A stretch of 64,000 nucleotides of DNA from Nitratidesulfovibrio sp. (GTDB lineage Bacteria; Desulfobacterota; Desulfovibrionia; Desulfovibrionales; Desulfovibrionaceae), in NCBI RefSeq assembly GCF_040373385.1, contig NZ_JBDXXH010000001.1, forward strand, positions 310,675 through 374,674. The letters run 5' to 3'. Every line of letters begins with the position of its first letter. Within the stretch, counting starts at the first letter, position 1. Made by a program: the position numbers and the translations under genes. A model generated the notes under the pieces. That model was not told where the DNA came from. It did no database searches and saw nothing but the letters and a program-made list of their open reading frames with translations. Below, piece by piece: positions 52,117 to 59,550 of the stretch.

Positions 52117-52613
52117 ACCTCTTTCCCTTGTGTTAAAGTCTCACCGAATGGCTCCAGTATCTCAAGAAATGCCTCAATGTGATTCGGATATTCTCTTTGT
52201 ACGAATTCAGCGAGCCTGTTCAGAATACGCAGCGCCACTGCAAGTTCATTCGTTTCCGGCATGACGCGGCGGCAGGCGGCCACAGTCTTGTTGAAGCTGT
52301 CGGCAAGGCTGGCAAGGATGTCCGCGCGTTCCTTGGGCTTCAGGGTGCCTTCGCGCAGTTCGTCCAGCAGGGTCTTGTGCTGCACCATGTAGTCGGTCAG
52401 CACCTGCCGGGCCACGTCGTCGGTGCCGCCCATGGCCAGCATGCTGGCGGTGCGCGCCTTGTCCCAATCGTCGCCGTCGGCCTTGGCCTGCCGCTTCCAG
52501 CGGGCCGCCGTGGACGCGGGCACGCCCGCCCTGGTGGCGGCCATTTCCAGCGGCAACTGGTCGTAGATGAAGGCGGCGCGCAGTTGCCGCCGGGTTTCCT
52601 CGGCGTGGGCCAC
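52113..52613 (-). CDS. Mu gp27-like protein (DUF1804), probable small terminase
   Basis: A 166-residue protein, VAHAEETRRQLRAAFIYDQLPLEMAATRAGVPASTAARWKRQAK, with a helix-turn-helix near the N-terminus as in small terminases, then LADSFNKTVAACRRVMPETNELAVALRIL. The start is a GTG at 52613. It recognises phage ends for headful packaging in Mu-like phages. The cargo gene C lies between it and the large terminase. Confidence 0.85.
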   Translation of the reverse strand: MAHAEETRRQLRAAFIYDQLPLEMAATRAGVPASTAARWKRQAKADGDDWDKARTASMLAMGGTDDVARQVLTDYMVQHKTLLDELREGTLKPKERADILASLADSFNKTVAACRRVMPETNELAVALRILNRLAEFVQREYPNHIEAFLEILEPFGETLTQGKEV

Positions 52614-52614
52614 G

Positions 52615-52830
52615 TCAGCCCCCCAGCAGCTTGGTTTTGATGTAGGTGATGCCCACGGCCACAAGACCGCCGGTCAGCCCGCCGGAAATGCCCCCGGCCA
52701 CCGCCCCGGCGGTGATGGCCCGGCGCTCCATGCGGGCGGTGCGTCGGTCCACCCGGTCCACCTTTTCCGCGATGCTTTGCAGCAGTTGCAGTTCGCGCCC
52801 GGCTTCACCGGCGCAGTCATCCTTGGTCAT
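52615..52830 (-). CDS. small membrane protein, unknown
   Basis: 71 residues. A charged N-terminal helix (LQLLQSIAEKVDRVDRRTARMERR) is followed by a glycine-rich hydrophobic segment (ITAGAVAGGISGGLTGGLVAVGITYI). It lies between gp27 and the DUF2730-like gene in the pre-terminase cluster. Possibly an accessory holin or a gp26-type protein; not recognised. Confidence 0.6.
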   Translation of the reverse strand: MTKDDCAGEAGRELQLLQSIAEKVDRVDRRTARMERRAITAGAVAGGISGGLTGGLVAVGITYIKTKLLGG

Positions 52831-52843
52831 GCGTGTCTCCGCA

Positions 52844-53110
52844 TCATGCGCCGCCGGGCAGGGAGCCGAGGCGGTCCGAGAGTTTGTCCAGCTTGGCTTC
52901 GATGTCCTTCAGGCGGTCCAGCATTTCGGTGCGCATCAGCACGTAATCGTCGCGGCGCACGCACTGGTCGGTGACGCGCTGGCGCAGTTCCGCCAGCTCT
53001 GCCTTCAGGCTGTCATTCTCCTGCTTCAGCCCGTACAGCACCACGCCGCCAAGGCTGCCCACCACCCCCAGCAGCGTGGTGACCAGCAGCAGCACCCATT
53101 CCATGCTCAT
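52844..53110 (-). CDS. DUF2730-like protein (Mu gp25/gp26 position)
   Basis: 88 residues: an N-terminal membrane helix (MEWVLLLVTTLLGVVGSLGGVVLYGL) then a coiled coil (ENDSLKAELAELRQRVTD and MLDRLKDIEAKLDKLSDRL). This single-pass plus coiled-coil design and position match the DUF2730 proteins of Mu-like phages. It overlaps the end of the Rz-like gene by 4 bp. Confidence 0.7.
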   Translation of the reverse strand: MSMEWVLLLVTTLLGVVGSLGGVVLYGLKQENDSLKAELAELRQRVTDQCVRRDDYVLMRTEMLDRLKDIEAKLDKLSDRLGSLPGGA

Positions 53111-53802
53111 GGGGCCTCCGCGAAGTTGACCAGGGCGTTGACCTGCGCTTCCAGCGCCTGGCAGCGCCCGCCGTAGTCGCGGATGTGGGCAAGGATGTCT
53201 GCCCCGCTGACGGTGGCTGCGCCCGCTATTCCGGGTGCTGCGCGAAGTAGCCCGGCGTCAGCGCCGGGGGCGGCGTGGGCGGTTGCGCCAGTTCCGGCGG
53301 CAGCGGCGTCTTCGGGCACGGGGCCACCACCGGCACCGGCGGCAGGGGCGAGGCCGATTGCCTCGTTGTACAGGCGCACGAAATCAGGGCCGAACACAGG
53401 GCCAGCAACAGCAGTGTCTTGCGCGGCATGGGCGGCAATCCTCCGGGAGAATTCGCGGCGGGCATCGGCAAGGCGCGTGCGCGTCTGCATCAGTTCCGCC
53501 GCAAGGGTGTTGGCGCGGGCGGTTTCCGTCTCCAGCTTGCGCCGGGCGGTACGCTCCGCATCGGCCACGGCCAGGGCGCGGACGGTGTTTTCGTCCGCGT
53601 GCTCGGCCCGCAGTTCGGCCAGCGCCCGCTGGCCACGTTCCGCCGTGGCGGCGTGGGCGGCCTGCTCGGTCTTGAGGCTGGCCGACAGCAGGACGCAACG
53701 CACCCCGGCCACGGCAAGCAGTACAGCGAGCACGGCGGCCCCGGCGGCAAGCGCCAGCAGGCGCGGCTTTGGGGACAGGAATCCGGCGATGGTTTCCAGC
53801 AT
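53107..53802 (-). CDS. Rz-like inner-membrane spanin (i-spanin)
   Basis: 231 residues. An N-terminal membrane anchor (LLALAAGAAVLAVLLAVAGVRCVLL) is followed by a long periplasmic coiled coil (about 45-125, LRAEHADENTVRALAVADAERTARRKLE). The Ala/Gly/Pro-rich C-terminal part arises because the same bases encode an Rz1 lipoprotein in another frame. It joins inner and outer membranes in the last lysis step. It starts at the stop of the transglycosylase gene. Confidence 0.8.
   Translation of the reverse strand: MLETIAGFLSPKPRLLALAAGAAVLAVLLAVAGVRCVLLSASLKTEQAAHAATAERGQRALAELRAEHADENTVRALAVADAERTARRKLETETARANTLAAELMQTRTRLADARREFSRRIAAHAAQDTAVAGPVFGPDFVRLYNEAIGLAPAAGAGGGPVPEDAAAAGTGATAHAAPGADAGLLRAAPGIAGAATVSGADILAHIRDYGGRCQALEAQVNALVNFAEAP
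53226..53429 (-). CDS. embedded Rz1-like outer-membrane spanin (o-spanin)
   Basis: A 67-residue lipoprotein encoded entirely inside the Rz-like gene in another frame. It has a basic start (MPRKT), a hydrophobic core (LLLLALCSALI) and a lipobox ending at Cys18, then a short proline-rich body (SPLPPVPVVAPCPKTPLPP). GGAGG lies about 9 nt before the ATG. This is the textbook embedded Rz1 arrangement. Confidence 0.85.
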   Translation of the reverse strand: MPRKTLLLLALCSALISCACTTRQSASPLPPVPVVAPCPKTPLPPELAQPPTPPPALTPGYFAQHPE

Positions 53803-54590
53803 CAGGAATGCCCCCCATCGCAGCTTCCCCCGCCCCAGCCCGCCGCCTCGTAGACCGGTTCCAGCGTCAGCAGGATGCGCCGGGGGTAACCGCGATTCTC
53901 GCGGAAGGCGTTGGCGGAACGCCCGGCGTTGACGGCCTCCACGTTGCCCCACCACGCGGCGGGGTTGCGCCCGCGCGCAGCGGCCAGTTTGGCGTCGCGC
54001 TGCACCCAGCCCAGCCCGCCGTTGTAGGCGGCAAGGGCCATGGCCATGCGGTCGCAAGGGGTGGCGGCGCGCACGCGCTGGTGCAGCCACAGGTCGTAGG
54101 CGACCATGGCGCGCAACGCCCACGCGGGATTGAAGGGGGCGGGCTGGCCGGTTTGGGGCATGACCATGGGCAGCCAGCGGGCGGTGGATGGCATGAACTG
54201 CGCCAGCCCCTGCGCACCCACGGGGGACACGGCGTCGGGCTTCCACTCACTTTCCTGCTGCACCTGCGCCGCAAAGGTGGCCACCGGCGCGCCAAGGCCC
54301 CATTCCAGCCGGGCCGCGCGCACCAGCACGGAGCGGTGCGCCTGCGCCTCACGGGGGATGGATGCGGCGCGGGCAAAGTCGCCCAGCCAGACGCCCAGCA
54401 AGAGCGTGGCCAGCACGACGATCACCACGGCGCGCCCCGCTTCCCACAGGACCGAAAGCAGGCTGCCCAGCATGAGCGCGAAATAGGCCGAAACCCTGGC
54501 CCAGCGGGGGCCGGAGGAAGCGGGGGCACACAATTGTAGGGACCAGCCGCCGGGCAGGCGAATGGTCTTGCGGACATGCGGCGCGCCCAT
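53802..54590 (-). CDS. lytic transglycosylase endolysin (SLT domain) with membrane anchor
   Basis: 262 residues. Two hydrophobic stretches near 33-48 and 53-70 (VVIVVLATLLLGVWLG) suggest a signal-arrest or anchored enzyme. The SLT domain has the catalytic Glu113 in AAQVQQESEWKPDAVSP, then GAQGLAQFMPSTARWL and AAYNGGLGWV. It cleaves peptidoglycan glycan strands during lysis. Stop and start overlap with the Rz gene, and the holin gene lies 2 bp upstream. Confidence 0.88.
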   Translation of the reverse strand: MGAPHVRKTIRLPGGWSLQLCAPASSGPRWARVSAYFALMLGSLLSVLWEAGRAVVIVVLATLLLGVWLGDFARAASIPREAQAHRSVLVRAARLEWGLGAPVATFAAQVQQESEWKPDAVSPVGAQGLAQFMPSTARWLPMVMPQTGQPAPFNPAWALRAMVAYDLWLHQRVRAATPCDRMAMALAAYNGGLGWVQRDAKLAAARGRNPAAWWGNVEAVNAGRSANAFRENRGYPRRILLTLEPVYEAAGWGGGSCDGGHS

Positions 54591-54592
54591 GG

Positions 54593-54964
54593 CTAGAGTC
54601 CCAGTTCCACGGCCAGCATCGCCGCGCCCATCAGGAAGCTGCGACGCAGGCAGGCGACCATGAACAGGGTCTTGGATTCCGTCACCACCGGGAAGTCATC
54701 GACGCCATCGGGCCAGTCGCCGGAGCCGATGCGGTCGCGCCATTCCTCGCACAGGTAGCCTTCGGGCCGGGCGTAGGGAAACAGCCAGCGGTCGATCCAG
54801 TAGGTGACCACTGCGGCCAGCATGACCTGAGTGAGCTTGTAGGTGACGATAAGCGCCTCCCTGGGCGAGGCGTGCCAAAGGAACAGCCACAGCGCGACGG
54901 CAATCAGGCTGCACAGCAGCATGCGCGTATGCCGGATGCCGCGCAGACGGGACAGGATGGACAC
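54593..54964 (-). CDS. putative holin
   Basis: 123 residues starting at GTG 54964 with GGGAGG upstream. Three hydrophobic segments occur: 15-30 (MLLCSLIAVALWLFLW), 36-52 (ALIVTYKLTQVMLAAVVTYW) and 103-120. The pattern APREALIVTYKL...VTYWIDRWLFPYARP is that of the putative holins next to transglycosylases in Mu-like prophages. First gene after the candidate lysis promoter. Confidence 0.8.
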   Translation of the reverse strand: MSILSRLRGIRHTRMLLCSLIAVALWLFLWHASPREALIVTYKLTQVMLAAVVTYWIDRWLFPYARPEGYLCEEWRDRIGSGDWPDGVDDFPVVTESKTLFMVACLRRSFLMGAAMLAVELGL

Positions 54965-55023
54965 GACGGCCTCCCTTGCGAAACAGGTGCAACACGTTTC
55001 GTCAGGGCAGCCGCCACAATGCA

Positions 55024-55088
55024 GCCGCCCCCGGTCACTGCCATATTGGCAGCAACCGGGGGCGGAGACAGGGGGAAGGGGTTCAGTG
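55024..55088 (-). promoter_or_regulatory. candidate late promoter P1 (lysis operon)
   Basis: The third copy of the 22-bp motif (55067-55088). Reading leftward, the hexamer CAATAT falls 18 nt after it, the same place as TATACC and TAGAGT in the other copies. The hexamer sits in the middle of a large palindrome (outer arms CCGCCCCCGGT/ACCGGGGGCGG, inner CTGCCATATTGGCAG; 55024-55063). Here an about 70-nt leader with a good ribosome site precedes the holin gene. Confidence 0.6.
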
Positions 55089-55093
55089 GGGAG

Positions 55094-55759
55094 CTAGAAG
55101 GTCTCCGTACTGTCTTCCATTTGCTTTAGAAGAATACCATGCGACATTTTTGGAGCCAGGAAACGCACGGCAAGCCACGAATCCCCATCGCTATTGAATA
55201 TCTCCATTTCAACCTGTCGCATTGTTACGGGAGATTGTTTAATAATTTCTGAAATATTTGTGGACCCTTTTGCAGATGCAATAACATCTTTCTCAAGAAA
55301 TATGTAGAGTATGCTCTCAGACCGCAGTCCGCGTGCTTCAAATTCATTTATGTATGCCTCTGCCTTAGACCTATCCATGCTATTATATACTTGACTAAAA
55401 TCACAAGTTTCATTTTTCATCCGCATCAATGCGGGAACAAAATTATTTTTTACAATTGCTCCTAACGTAGAAGAATAATTTTTATCGTTAAGCTTGCTGG
55501 CAATTGTGATATGAGTAAGTTTTCCATCAGAAAAATTAAACGCCTGCTTCCATTTTACACCAGCAAACATCGCATCATTTACGCACAAAGAATCTGAGCC
55601 GTCCTCAAAAAGGCAAGGGACGACGTTTGCGCGTTTGTTCACGTCACTTCTTGTCATTCCATGATAAAAATCTTTATAGAGCGGAACCTTATTGTCGCCA
55701 GCATAGGCAACGCTCGCGATCAGCACGAAGAACAACGCCACAAGTATACTACGTTTCAT
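55094..55759 (-). CDS. AT-rich cargo gene D: secreted protein, unknown
   Basis: 221 residues with a clear signal peptide (MKRSILVALFFVLIASVAYA, cut after AYA). The mature part has three cysteines (VPCLFEDGSDSLC, CDFSQVYN), suitable for periplasmic disulfides. The base composition is far more AT-rich than that of Mor or the lysis genes around it. It lies 8 bp downstream of mor and ends 6 bp from the late motif, so it is probably read from the middle operon. A periplasmic role such as exclusion or inhibition is possible; no family recognised. Confidence 0.7.
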   Translation of the reverse strand: MKRSILVALFFVLIASVAYAGDNKVPLYKDFYHGMTRSDVNKRANVVPCLFEDGSDSLCVNDAMFAGVKWKQAFNFSDGKLTHITIASKLNDKNYSSTLGAIVKNNFVPALMRMKNETCDFSQVYNSMDRSKAEAYINEFEARGLRSESILYIFLEKDVIASAKGSTNISEIIKQSPVTMRQVEMEIFNSDGDSWLAVRFLAPKMSHGILLKQMEDSTETF

Positions 55760-55767
55760 ATGCCCCT

Positions 55768-56229
55768 CTACACCAGCCGCCCCTGTGCTGGGGCAGGTTG
55801 ACGGTCTGGCGCGATATCCGTTCCCTTCAAGATCAGCCAGACGCGCCTGTCAGACAGCCTATATCGCAGGGCGAGCTCCGCGACAACTTCCGTTCCGGTG
55901 CGCCCGGTCCGTATCTCGGCATCGAAATGACGGATTATCTCCGTATCCCGCGCCCTGCGCAACGCATCGGCACAGCGGGGTATGTACAGGTTGGTTCCGC
56001 CGTACTGCTTGCACAGGATGTCAGAGGAGACCACGCCCACGGCTTGCTCCAGCATGCTGAAGCGAAGTTCGCCCAGCTTGTTCCCCCGCTTGGGAACCGG
56101 GAACGTCGTGCCGCCCAGCGCCTCCACCAGCCGCAGGGTATCGGGCATGCCGATAAGCCCGGCAATCTCGCGGGCCATGGCGGGCATGCTGTCCTCGTGC
56201 TGCATGATCTGCAAGGCATCGCGCGTCAT
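55768..56229 (-). CDS. mor: Mor-family transcription activator
   Basis: 153 residues. Mor hallmarks are LRLVEALGGTTFPVPKRG, LCKQYGGTNLYIPRCADALRRARD, and the C-terminal helix-turn-helix VVAELALRYRLSDRRVWLILKG. In Mu, Mor activates the middle promoter and C the late ones; only one Mor-type gene is visible here, so it probably drives the three candidate late promoters. Its start overlaps the gemA stop (ATGA). Confidence 0.92.
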   Translation of the reverse strand: MTRDALQIMQHEDSMPAMAREIAGLIGMPDTLRLVEALGGTTFPVPKRGNKLGELRFSMLEQAVGVVSSDILCKQYGGTNLYIPRCADALRRARDTEIIRHFDAEIRTGRTGTEVVAELALRYRLSDRRVWLILKGTDIAPDRQPAPAQGRLV

Positions 56230-56666
56230 GCCTCTTCCTCCTTGCCCTCGCGGCGGCGCGCATCCTTTACCAGCGCCACCATGACGGCCTTTAGCTGGTC
56301 CGCGTCGCACCATTCCAGCTTCTCCACCCCGAACATGCGCCGGGCGATGGCTTCCGCGTAGCTCCACGGCCTGCCGTTGTCGGCCAGCAGCGCCTCCATC
56401 TTGGCCAGCAGGGCGGAACCACCGGCCTTCACGCGCGGCTTGCGGCCCTTGCGCGGTGCCGCCTTGGGCTGCCAGCCCTTGGCCCGCAGTTCGGCCACCA
56501 CGGCCACCAGTTGCCTGTCCGTCAGGCCGGATGCGGAGCGTTGCCCGGTCACCCGTTCCAGCAGGTCGCGGTAAACGTCCTCGCCCAGGGCCAAGTCCTT
56601 CCGGGCAATGTGAATCTTGGCCAGCAGTGAATTGCGGCCTTCGGGCCGGGCGTCAGAAGTCGCCAT
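56226..56666 (-). CDS. GemA family protein (Mu gp16, DUF1018)
   Basis: 146 residues: NSLLAKIHIARKDLALGEDVYRDLLERVTGQRSASGLTDRQLVAVV is the diagnostic N-terminal part, then a basic linker (APRKGRKPRVK) and MFGVEKLEWCDADQLKAVMVAL. In Mu, GemA affects host gene expression and DNA topology. GGAGG precedes the start at 56666. It is coupled to mor. Confidence 0.9.
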   Translation of the reverse strand: MATSDARPEGRNSLLAKIHIARKDLALGEDVYRDLLERVTGQRSASGLTDRQLVAVVAELRAKGWQPKAAPRKGRKPRVKAGGSALLAKMEALLADNGRPWSYAEAIARRMFGVEKLEWCDADQLKAVMVALVKDARRREGKEEEA

Positions 56667-56810
56667 GTGCCACCTCCAGCAGGTTGTAGCCAACTTGGCA
56701 CCGAGATTTACTGTTCGGCATATGCATAGACAGTGGGCGGACCAATTTCGTTAGAGAGATTGACAAGACTAGGAAAATGCTGCTCTTTCGATATAAAAAT
56801 AGAGGGGTGG

Positions 56811-57233
56811 ATGATGAGAGCGTTGCTTGCTGTTGTTTTGCTCGCACTTCTTTCTGGGTGCAGTGTTGGAATGGCCATGTCCGGCAAAAAAGACCCTGAC
56901 CTTGGTGCGATTCGTGTGGGAGCCACACGCGGTGAGGTTGAACTACATTTAGGGGCACCTGCTGAAATCAGAGAAGCTGATGGGGTCCGGCATGACGTGT
57001 ACGCATATGAACTCGGGAATGAGCCATCCGCAGGCCGTGCAATCGGACATGGCGTGATGGATGTTCTGACCTTTGGCATCTGGGAAGTTGTGGGAACGCC
57101 GGTCGAGGGTTTCCAAGGGGAAAAGAAATATCTCGCCATAATGTATGACGAAAATGATGTTGTAACTCGCATCGGCTCCACCACGCCCCCTGCGAAAAAG
57201 AAAAAGCCCGAACCTGAAAAAACTGACACTTAG
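56811..57233 (+). CDS. cargo gene E: lipoprotein, unknown
   Basis: 140 residues (start at either of two adjacent ATGs, 56811 or 56814). The lipoprotein signal RALLAVVLLALLSGC puts the lipid cysteine at about residue 17. A conserved-looking segment LGAIRVGATRGEVELHLGAP resembles the SmpA/OmlA-type fold opening, and a Lys/Pro-rich tail closes it. It is divergent from the early operon and AT-richer, so it is expressed independently, perhaps in the lysogen. Outer-membrane lipoproteins of prophages often block superinfection; this is inference. Confidence 0.7.
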   Translation: MMRALLAVVLLALLSGCSVGMAMSGKKDPDLGAIRVGATRGEVELHLGAPAEIREADGVRHDVYAYELGNEPSAGRAIGHGVMDVLTFGIWEVVGTPVEGFQGEKKYLAIMYDENDVVTRIGSTTPPAKKKKPEPEKTDT

Positions 57234-57255
57234 CATTGCCACGGCTATACCTCAT

Positions 57256-57280
57256 CGCCCCCGCTCGCAGCGGGGGCTTC
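57256..57280 (+). terminator. hairpin after the lipoprotein gene
   Basis: GCCCCCGCT pairs with AGCGGGGGC across a short loop, 25 nt past the stop, then TTCTCGTT. It is a moderate intrinsic terminator between the convergent lipoprotein and early genes. Confidence 0.6.
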
Positions 57281-57350
57281 TCGTTGGCTGCTCGTCAGGC
57301 CGGGGCCGCCACGCCCCGGCGACCGCCCCCGTAAGGGCGGTTTCGCGGGG

Positions 57351-57845
57351 TTACGCGGCCTTGTAGCTCACGGTGGCCTTGGCTTCCTGAATCCGCAGGC
57401 AGTTGGCCACGGCAAACTGCATCGGGTCGTCGCCATCAAGGGCAAGGCTGACCAGCTTGGGTTCGGGCGAATAGGTGGCCTTTTCCTTCACGAGGTCGGG
57501 GAAGCGGTCGCCCAGCAGTTCGCGCAGGGTGCCCACGTCGGCAATGGCCACGGAATCGCGCAGGGACACGGTGCAGTCCACGCTCGCGATGACGATGTGC
57601 AGGGTGCCGTTGCCGTCCATCCAGCGCGGCACCTCCGCAAGAATTTTCGCGTTCACTTCCTCCAGCTTGTCCTTCAGCCCGTCGATCTCGTTCTTCAGGG
57701 CCGCGCCGTGCAGCACCAGTTCGCCCAGCGAGGCCGGGGCGGCGAAGGTCTGCTTGCCCAGCCTGACGGTAGGCGTGGGCGGCGTGGGCAGGTGGGACAC
57801 GTTGGATTCCTGCACTTTCTTCAGCTTCTTTGCGGCAGTCGCCAT
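57351..57845 (-). CDS. early phage protein, unknown (coiled-coil)
   Basis: 164 residues. A basic, disordered N-terminus (TAAKKLKKVQESN) and a coiled-coil stretch (LVLHGAALKNEIDGLKDKLEEVNAKILAEVP, about 43-73) are followed by a small beta region with two Asp-rich turns. It lies between the XRE-like and GemA genes in the early operon, the region that holds host-modulating genes in Mu. No family recognised. Confidence 0.65.
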   Translation of the reverse strand: MATAAKKLKKVQESNVSHLPTPPTPTVRLGKQTFAAPASLGELVLHGAALKNEIDGLKDKLEEVNAKILAEVPRWMDGNGTLHIVIASVDCTVSLRDSVAIADVGTLRELLGDRFPDLVKEKATYSPEPKLVSLALDGDDPMQFAVANCLRIQEAKATVSYKAA

Positions 57846-57846
57846 G

Positions 57847-58176
57847 TCAGTTTCCTCCGTTGGGTTGTTCGGGTTGGGGTCTGTGGGGGCAGGCCTGGCA
57901 GGCGCGCCAGTGGCGCAGGGCTGCCGGGCTGGATGTCGGTATGGGGCCGTTGTGGCGGGCGCATTCCAGCGCGGTCAGTTCACGCCCCAGAAAGGGGCAC
58001 GCCACCCGCCCGTAGGTTTCGAGGATGCGTTGCGCCATGCGGTCGGTGCGGCCAGGGTAGCGCCCGGCCAGCAGCAGGCTGACCGATGGCCGGGACACGC
58101 CCAGTTCGCGGGCCACCGCCGCCTTGGTGCGGTCTGCGGCGGCGTGGCGCAGCAGTTCCAGCCAGTCATGCGTCAT
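57847..58176 (-). CDS. helix-turn-helix protein with Cys-rich tail
   Basis: 109 residues. The N-terminal Cro/LacI-type helix-turn-helix (TKAAVARELGVSRPSVSLLLAGRYPG) is followed by a Cys/His-containing tail (VACPFLGRELTALECARHNG, then WRACQACPHRP) that could bind zinc. It overlaps the preceding gene by 11 bp and is in the early operon. A regulatory role is likely, but the target is unknown. Confidence 0.7.
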   Translation of the reverse strand: MTHDWLELLRHAAADRTKAAVARELGVSRPSVSLLLAGRYPGRTDRMAQRILETYGRVACPFLGRELTALECARHNGPIPTSSPAALRHWRACQACPHRPQPEQPNGGN

Positions 58177-58759
58177 GAGTGGCCCCCTGTTGCGCCAGTT
58201 CGGCCCGCGTAGGGATGCGGAAGACTTCACCGGTGTTGAGGTCGGTCAGGGTGCGGGTGGCCTTGTTGAAGGCCGGGGCCTCCAGCCCTGTGTTGCGGTC
58301 GCGACGCAGGCGGTAGCGTTGCGGGTGCGGGCCATTGCCCCGGCGGGGCAGCGCCAGCAGGTAGCCCGCGCAGGCCAGCGCCCGGATATAGTCGCCAAGG
58401 TTCTTTTCCGCGTAGGCTTCGCTGCCGTCGCACAGCATGGTCAGCAAATCGTCCAGGCTGAAGCCGTCGCGCATGCGCATGGCCCGCCACGCCTTGGCGC
58501 GCAGGGTGTTACCCGCCCGCGTCGAAACGTTCCTGCTGTCGGGGCCGGAGCGCAGTTCGATGCCGTTGGCCAGGACGGTGCGCCCGGCATCGGTGATGGT
58601 CAGGATGCCGTCCTCGAACGTGGCGTAGCCGCGCTTGTGCAGCGCCTTGCAGGAAAGCCGCGTGCCCTCGCGCGAGGTGCCGAGAGCCGCCACCAGTTCA
58701 CGCAGCAGGCGCGGCTGGTCCGCCACCTGTTGCAGCAAGGGGGTGCCGTACCACGCCAT
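58166..58759 (-). CDS. early phage protein with winged-helix start
   Basis: 197 residues. It begins as a winged helix (LLQQVADQPRLLRELVAALGTSREGTRLSCKALHKRGYATFEDGILTITDAGR), then a helical section (MLCDGSEAYAEKNLGDYIRALACAGYLL) and a basic loop with a C-terminal strand region. It follows muB without a gap. DNA binding is inferred; role unknown. Confidence 0.7.
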   Translation of the reverse strand: MAWYGTPLLQQVADQPRLLRELVAALGTSREGTRLSCKALHKRGYATFEDGILTITDAGRTVLANGIELRSGPDSRNVSTRAGNTLRAKAWRAMRMRDGFSLDDLLTMLCDGSEAYAEKNLGDYIRALACAGYLLALPRRGNGPHPQRYRLRRDRNTGLEAPAFNKATRTLTDLNTGEVFRIPTRAELAQQGATHDA

Positions 58760-59542
58760 CTAACGCCCCCCCGCCGCCTGCGCCCCCGTGCGGGGGGCGC
58801 GGCCCTGTCTGCCGGTGTTGGCCATGCGCGGGGCGCGGGCCTGCCAATCGTAGGAAAGGGGCACACCGGCCACGTCGGCCATGCCCACCTTGGCCAGTTC
58901 GTTGACCTTGGCGATGCGTTCGATGGTGGCCACGATGTTCAGCACTTCGCGCATGCGCCCGGCGGACAGGCGATGCACCTCGGCCACCAGTTCATCGGCC
59001 AGGGGCACTTCCGAGAGTTGCCCGCAGGCATGGGCCACGTCGGCCAGCGAGGCGGGGCGGAATTCCACCACCTGCGCGATGCGGCTGTTGATCTGCTTGT
59101 GCCGGGCGATGTTCTGCTGGATGCGTTCCATGCCGATCAGCACCACGGTCACCTCGGCCCTGTCGGACAGGTCGCGCACCTTTTCCAGCACGGCGGCGGA
59201 CGAGGACAGGGTGAATTCCGCCTCGTCGATGACCAGCGGGGCCTGCGTTTCCACCACGTGTTCCAGCAAGCGCCCGAACAGTTGCTGCGCCGTGCCGCGC
59301 GGGTCCACCCGCAGTTCCTTGGCCAGTTCGGTCAGGAAGTACTTCGGGGTCCAGTCCACGTTGGCCCGCAGGAACACGGCCCCGGTTTCGGCGGCCCAAT
59401 GCCCCACCGTGTGGCTTTTGCCGAAGCCCGGCGCGCCGTGAACCAGCATCATCCCGGCCTCCGCCGCGCCGCGCTGTTCCACCGCCTGAATGCCTGCGGT
59501 GAACCGGGTGTAGTTTTCCGTCCTGACGAATTGCTTGCGCAT
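58760..59542 (-). CDS. MuB-like ATPase, transposition target protein
   Basis: 260 residues. AAA+ motifs: Walker A HGAPGFGKSHT (35-45), Walker B PLVIDEAEF (102-110), and the sensor segment VVLIGMERIQQNI. It is shorter than Mu B (312). It binds target DNA, stimulates the transposase and gives target immunity. The start at 59542 follows GGAGACACC, 9 nt after the transposase stop. The C-terminal tail is basic and glycine-rich. Confidence 0.93.
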   Translation of the reverse strand: MRKQFVRTENYTRFTAGIQAVEQRGAAEAGMMLVHGAPGFGKSHTVGHWAAETGAVFLRANVDWTPKYFLTELAKELRVDPRGTAQQLFGRLLEHVVETQAPLVIDEAEFTLSSSAAVLEKVRDLSDRAEVTVVLIGMERIQQNIARHKQINSRIAQVVEFRPASLADVAHACGQLSEVPLADELVAEVHRLSAGRMREVLNIVATIERIAKVNELAKVGMADVAGVPLSYDWQARAPRMANTGRQGRAPRTGAQAAGGR

Positions 59543-59550
59543 GGTGTCTC

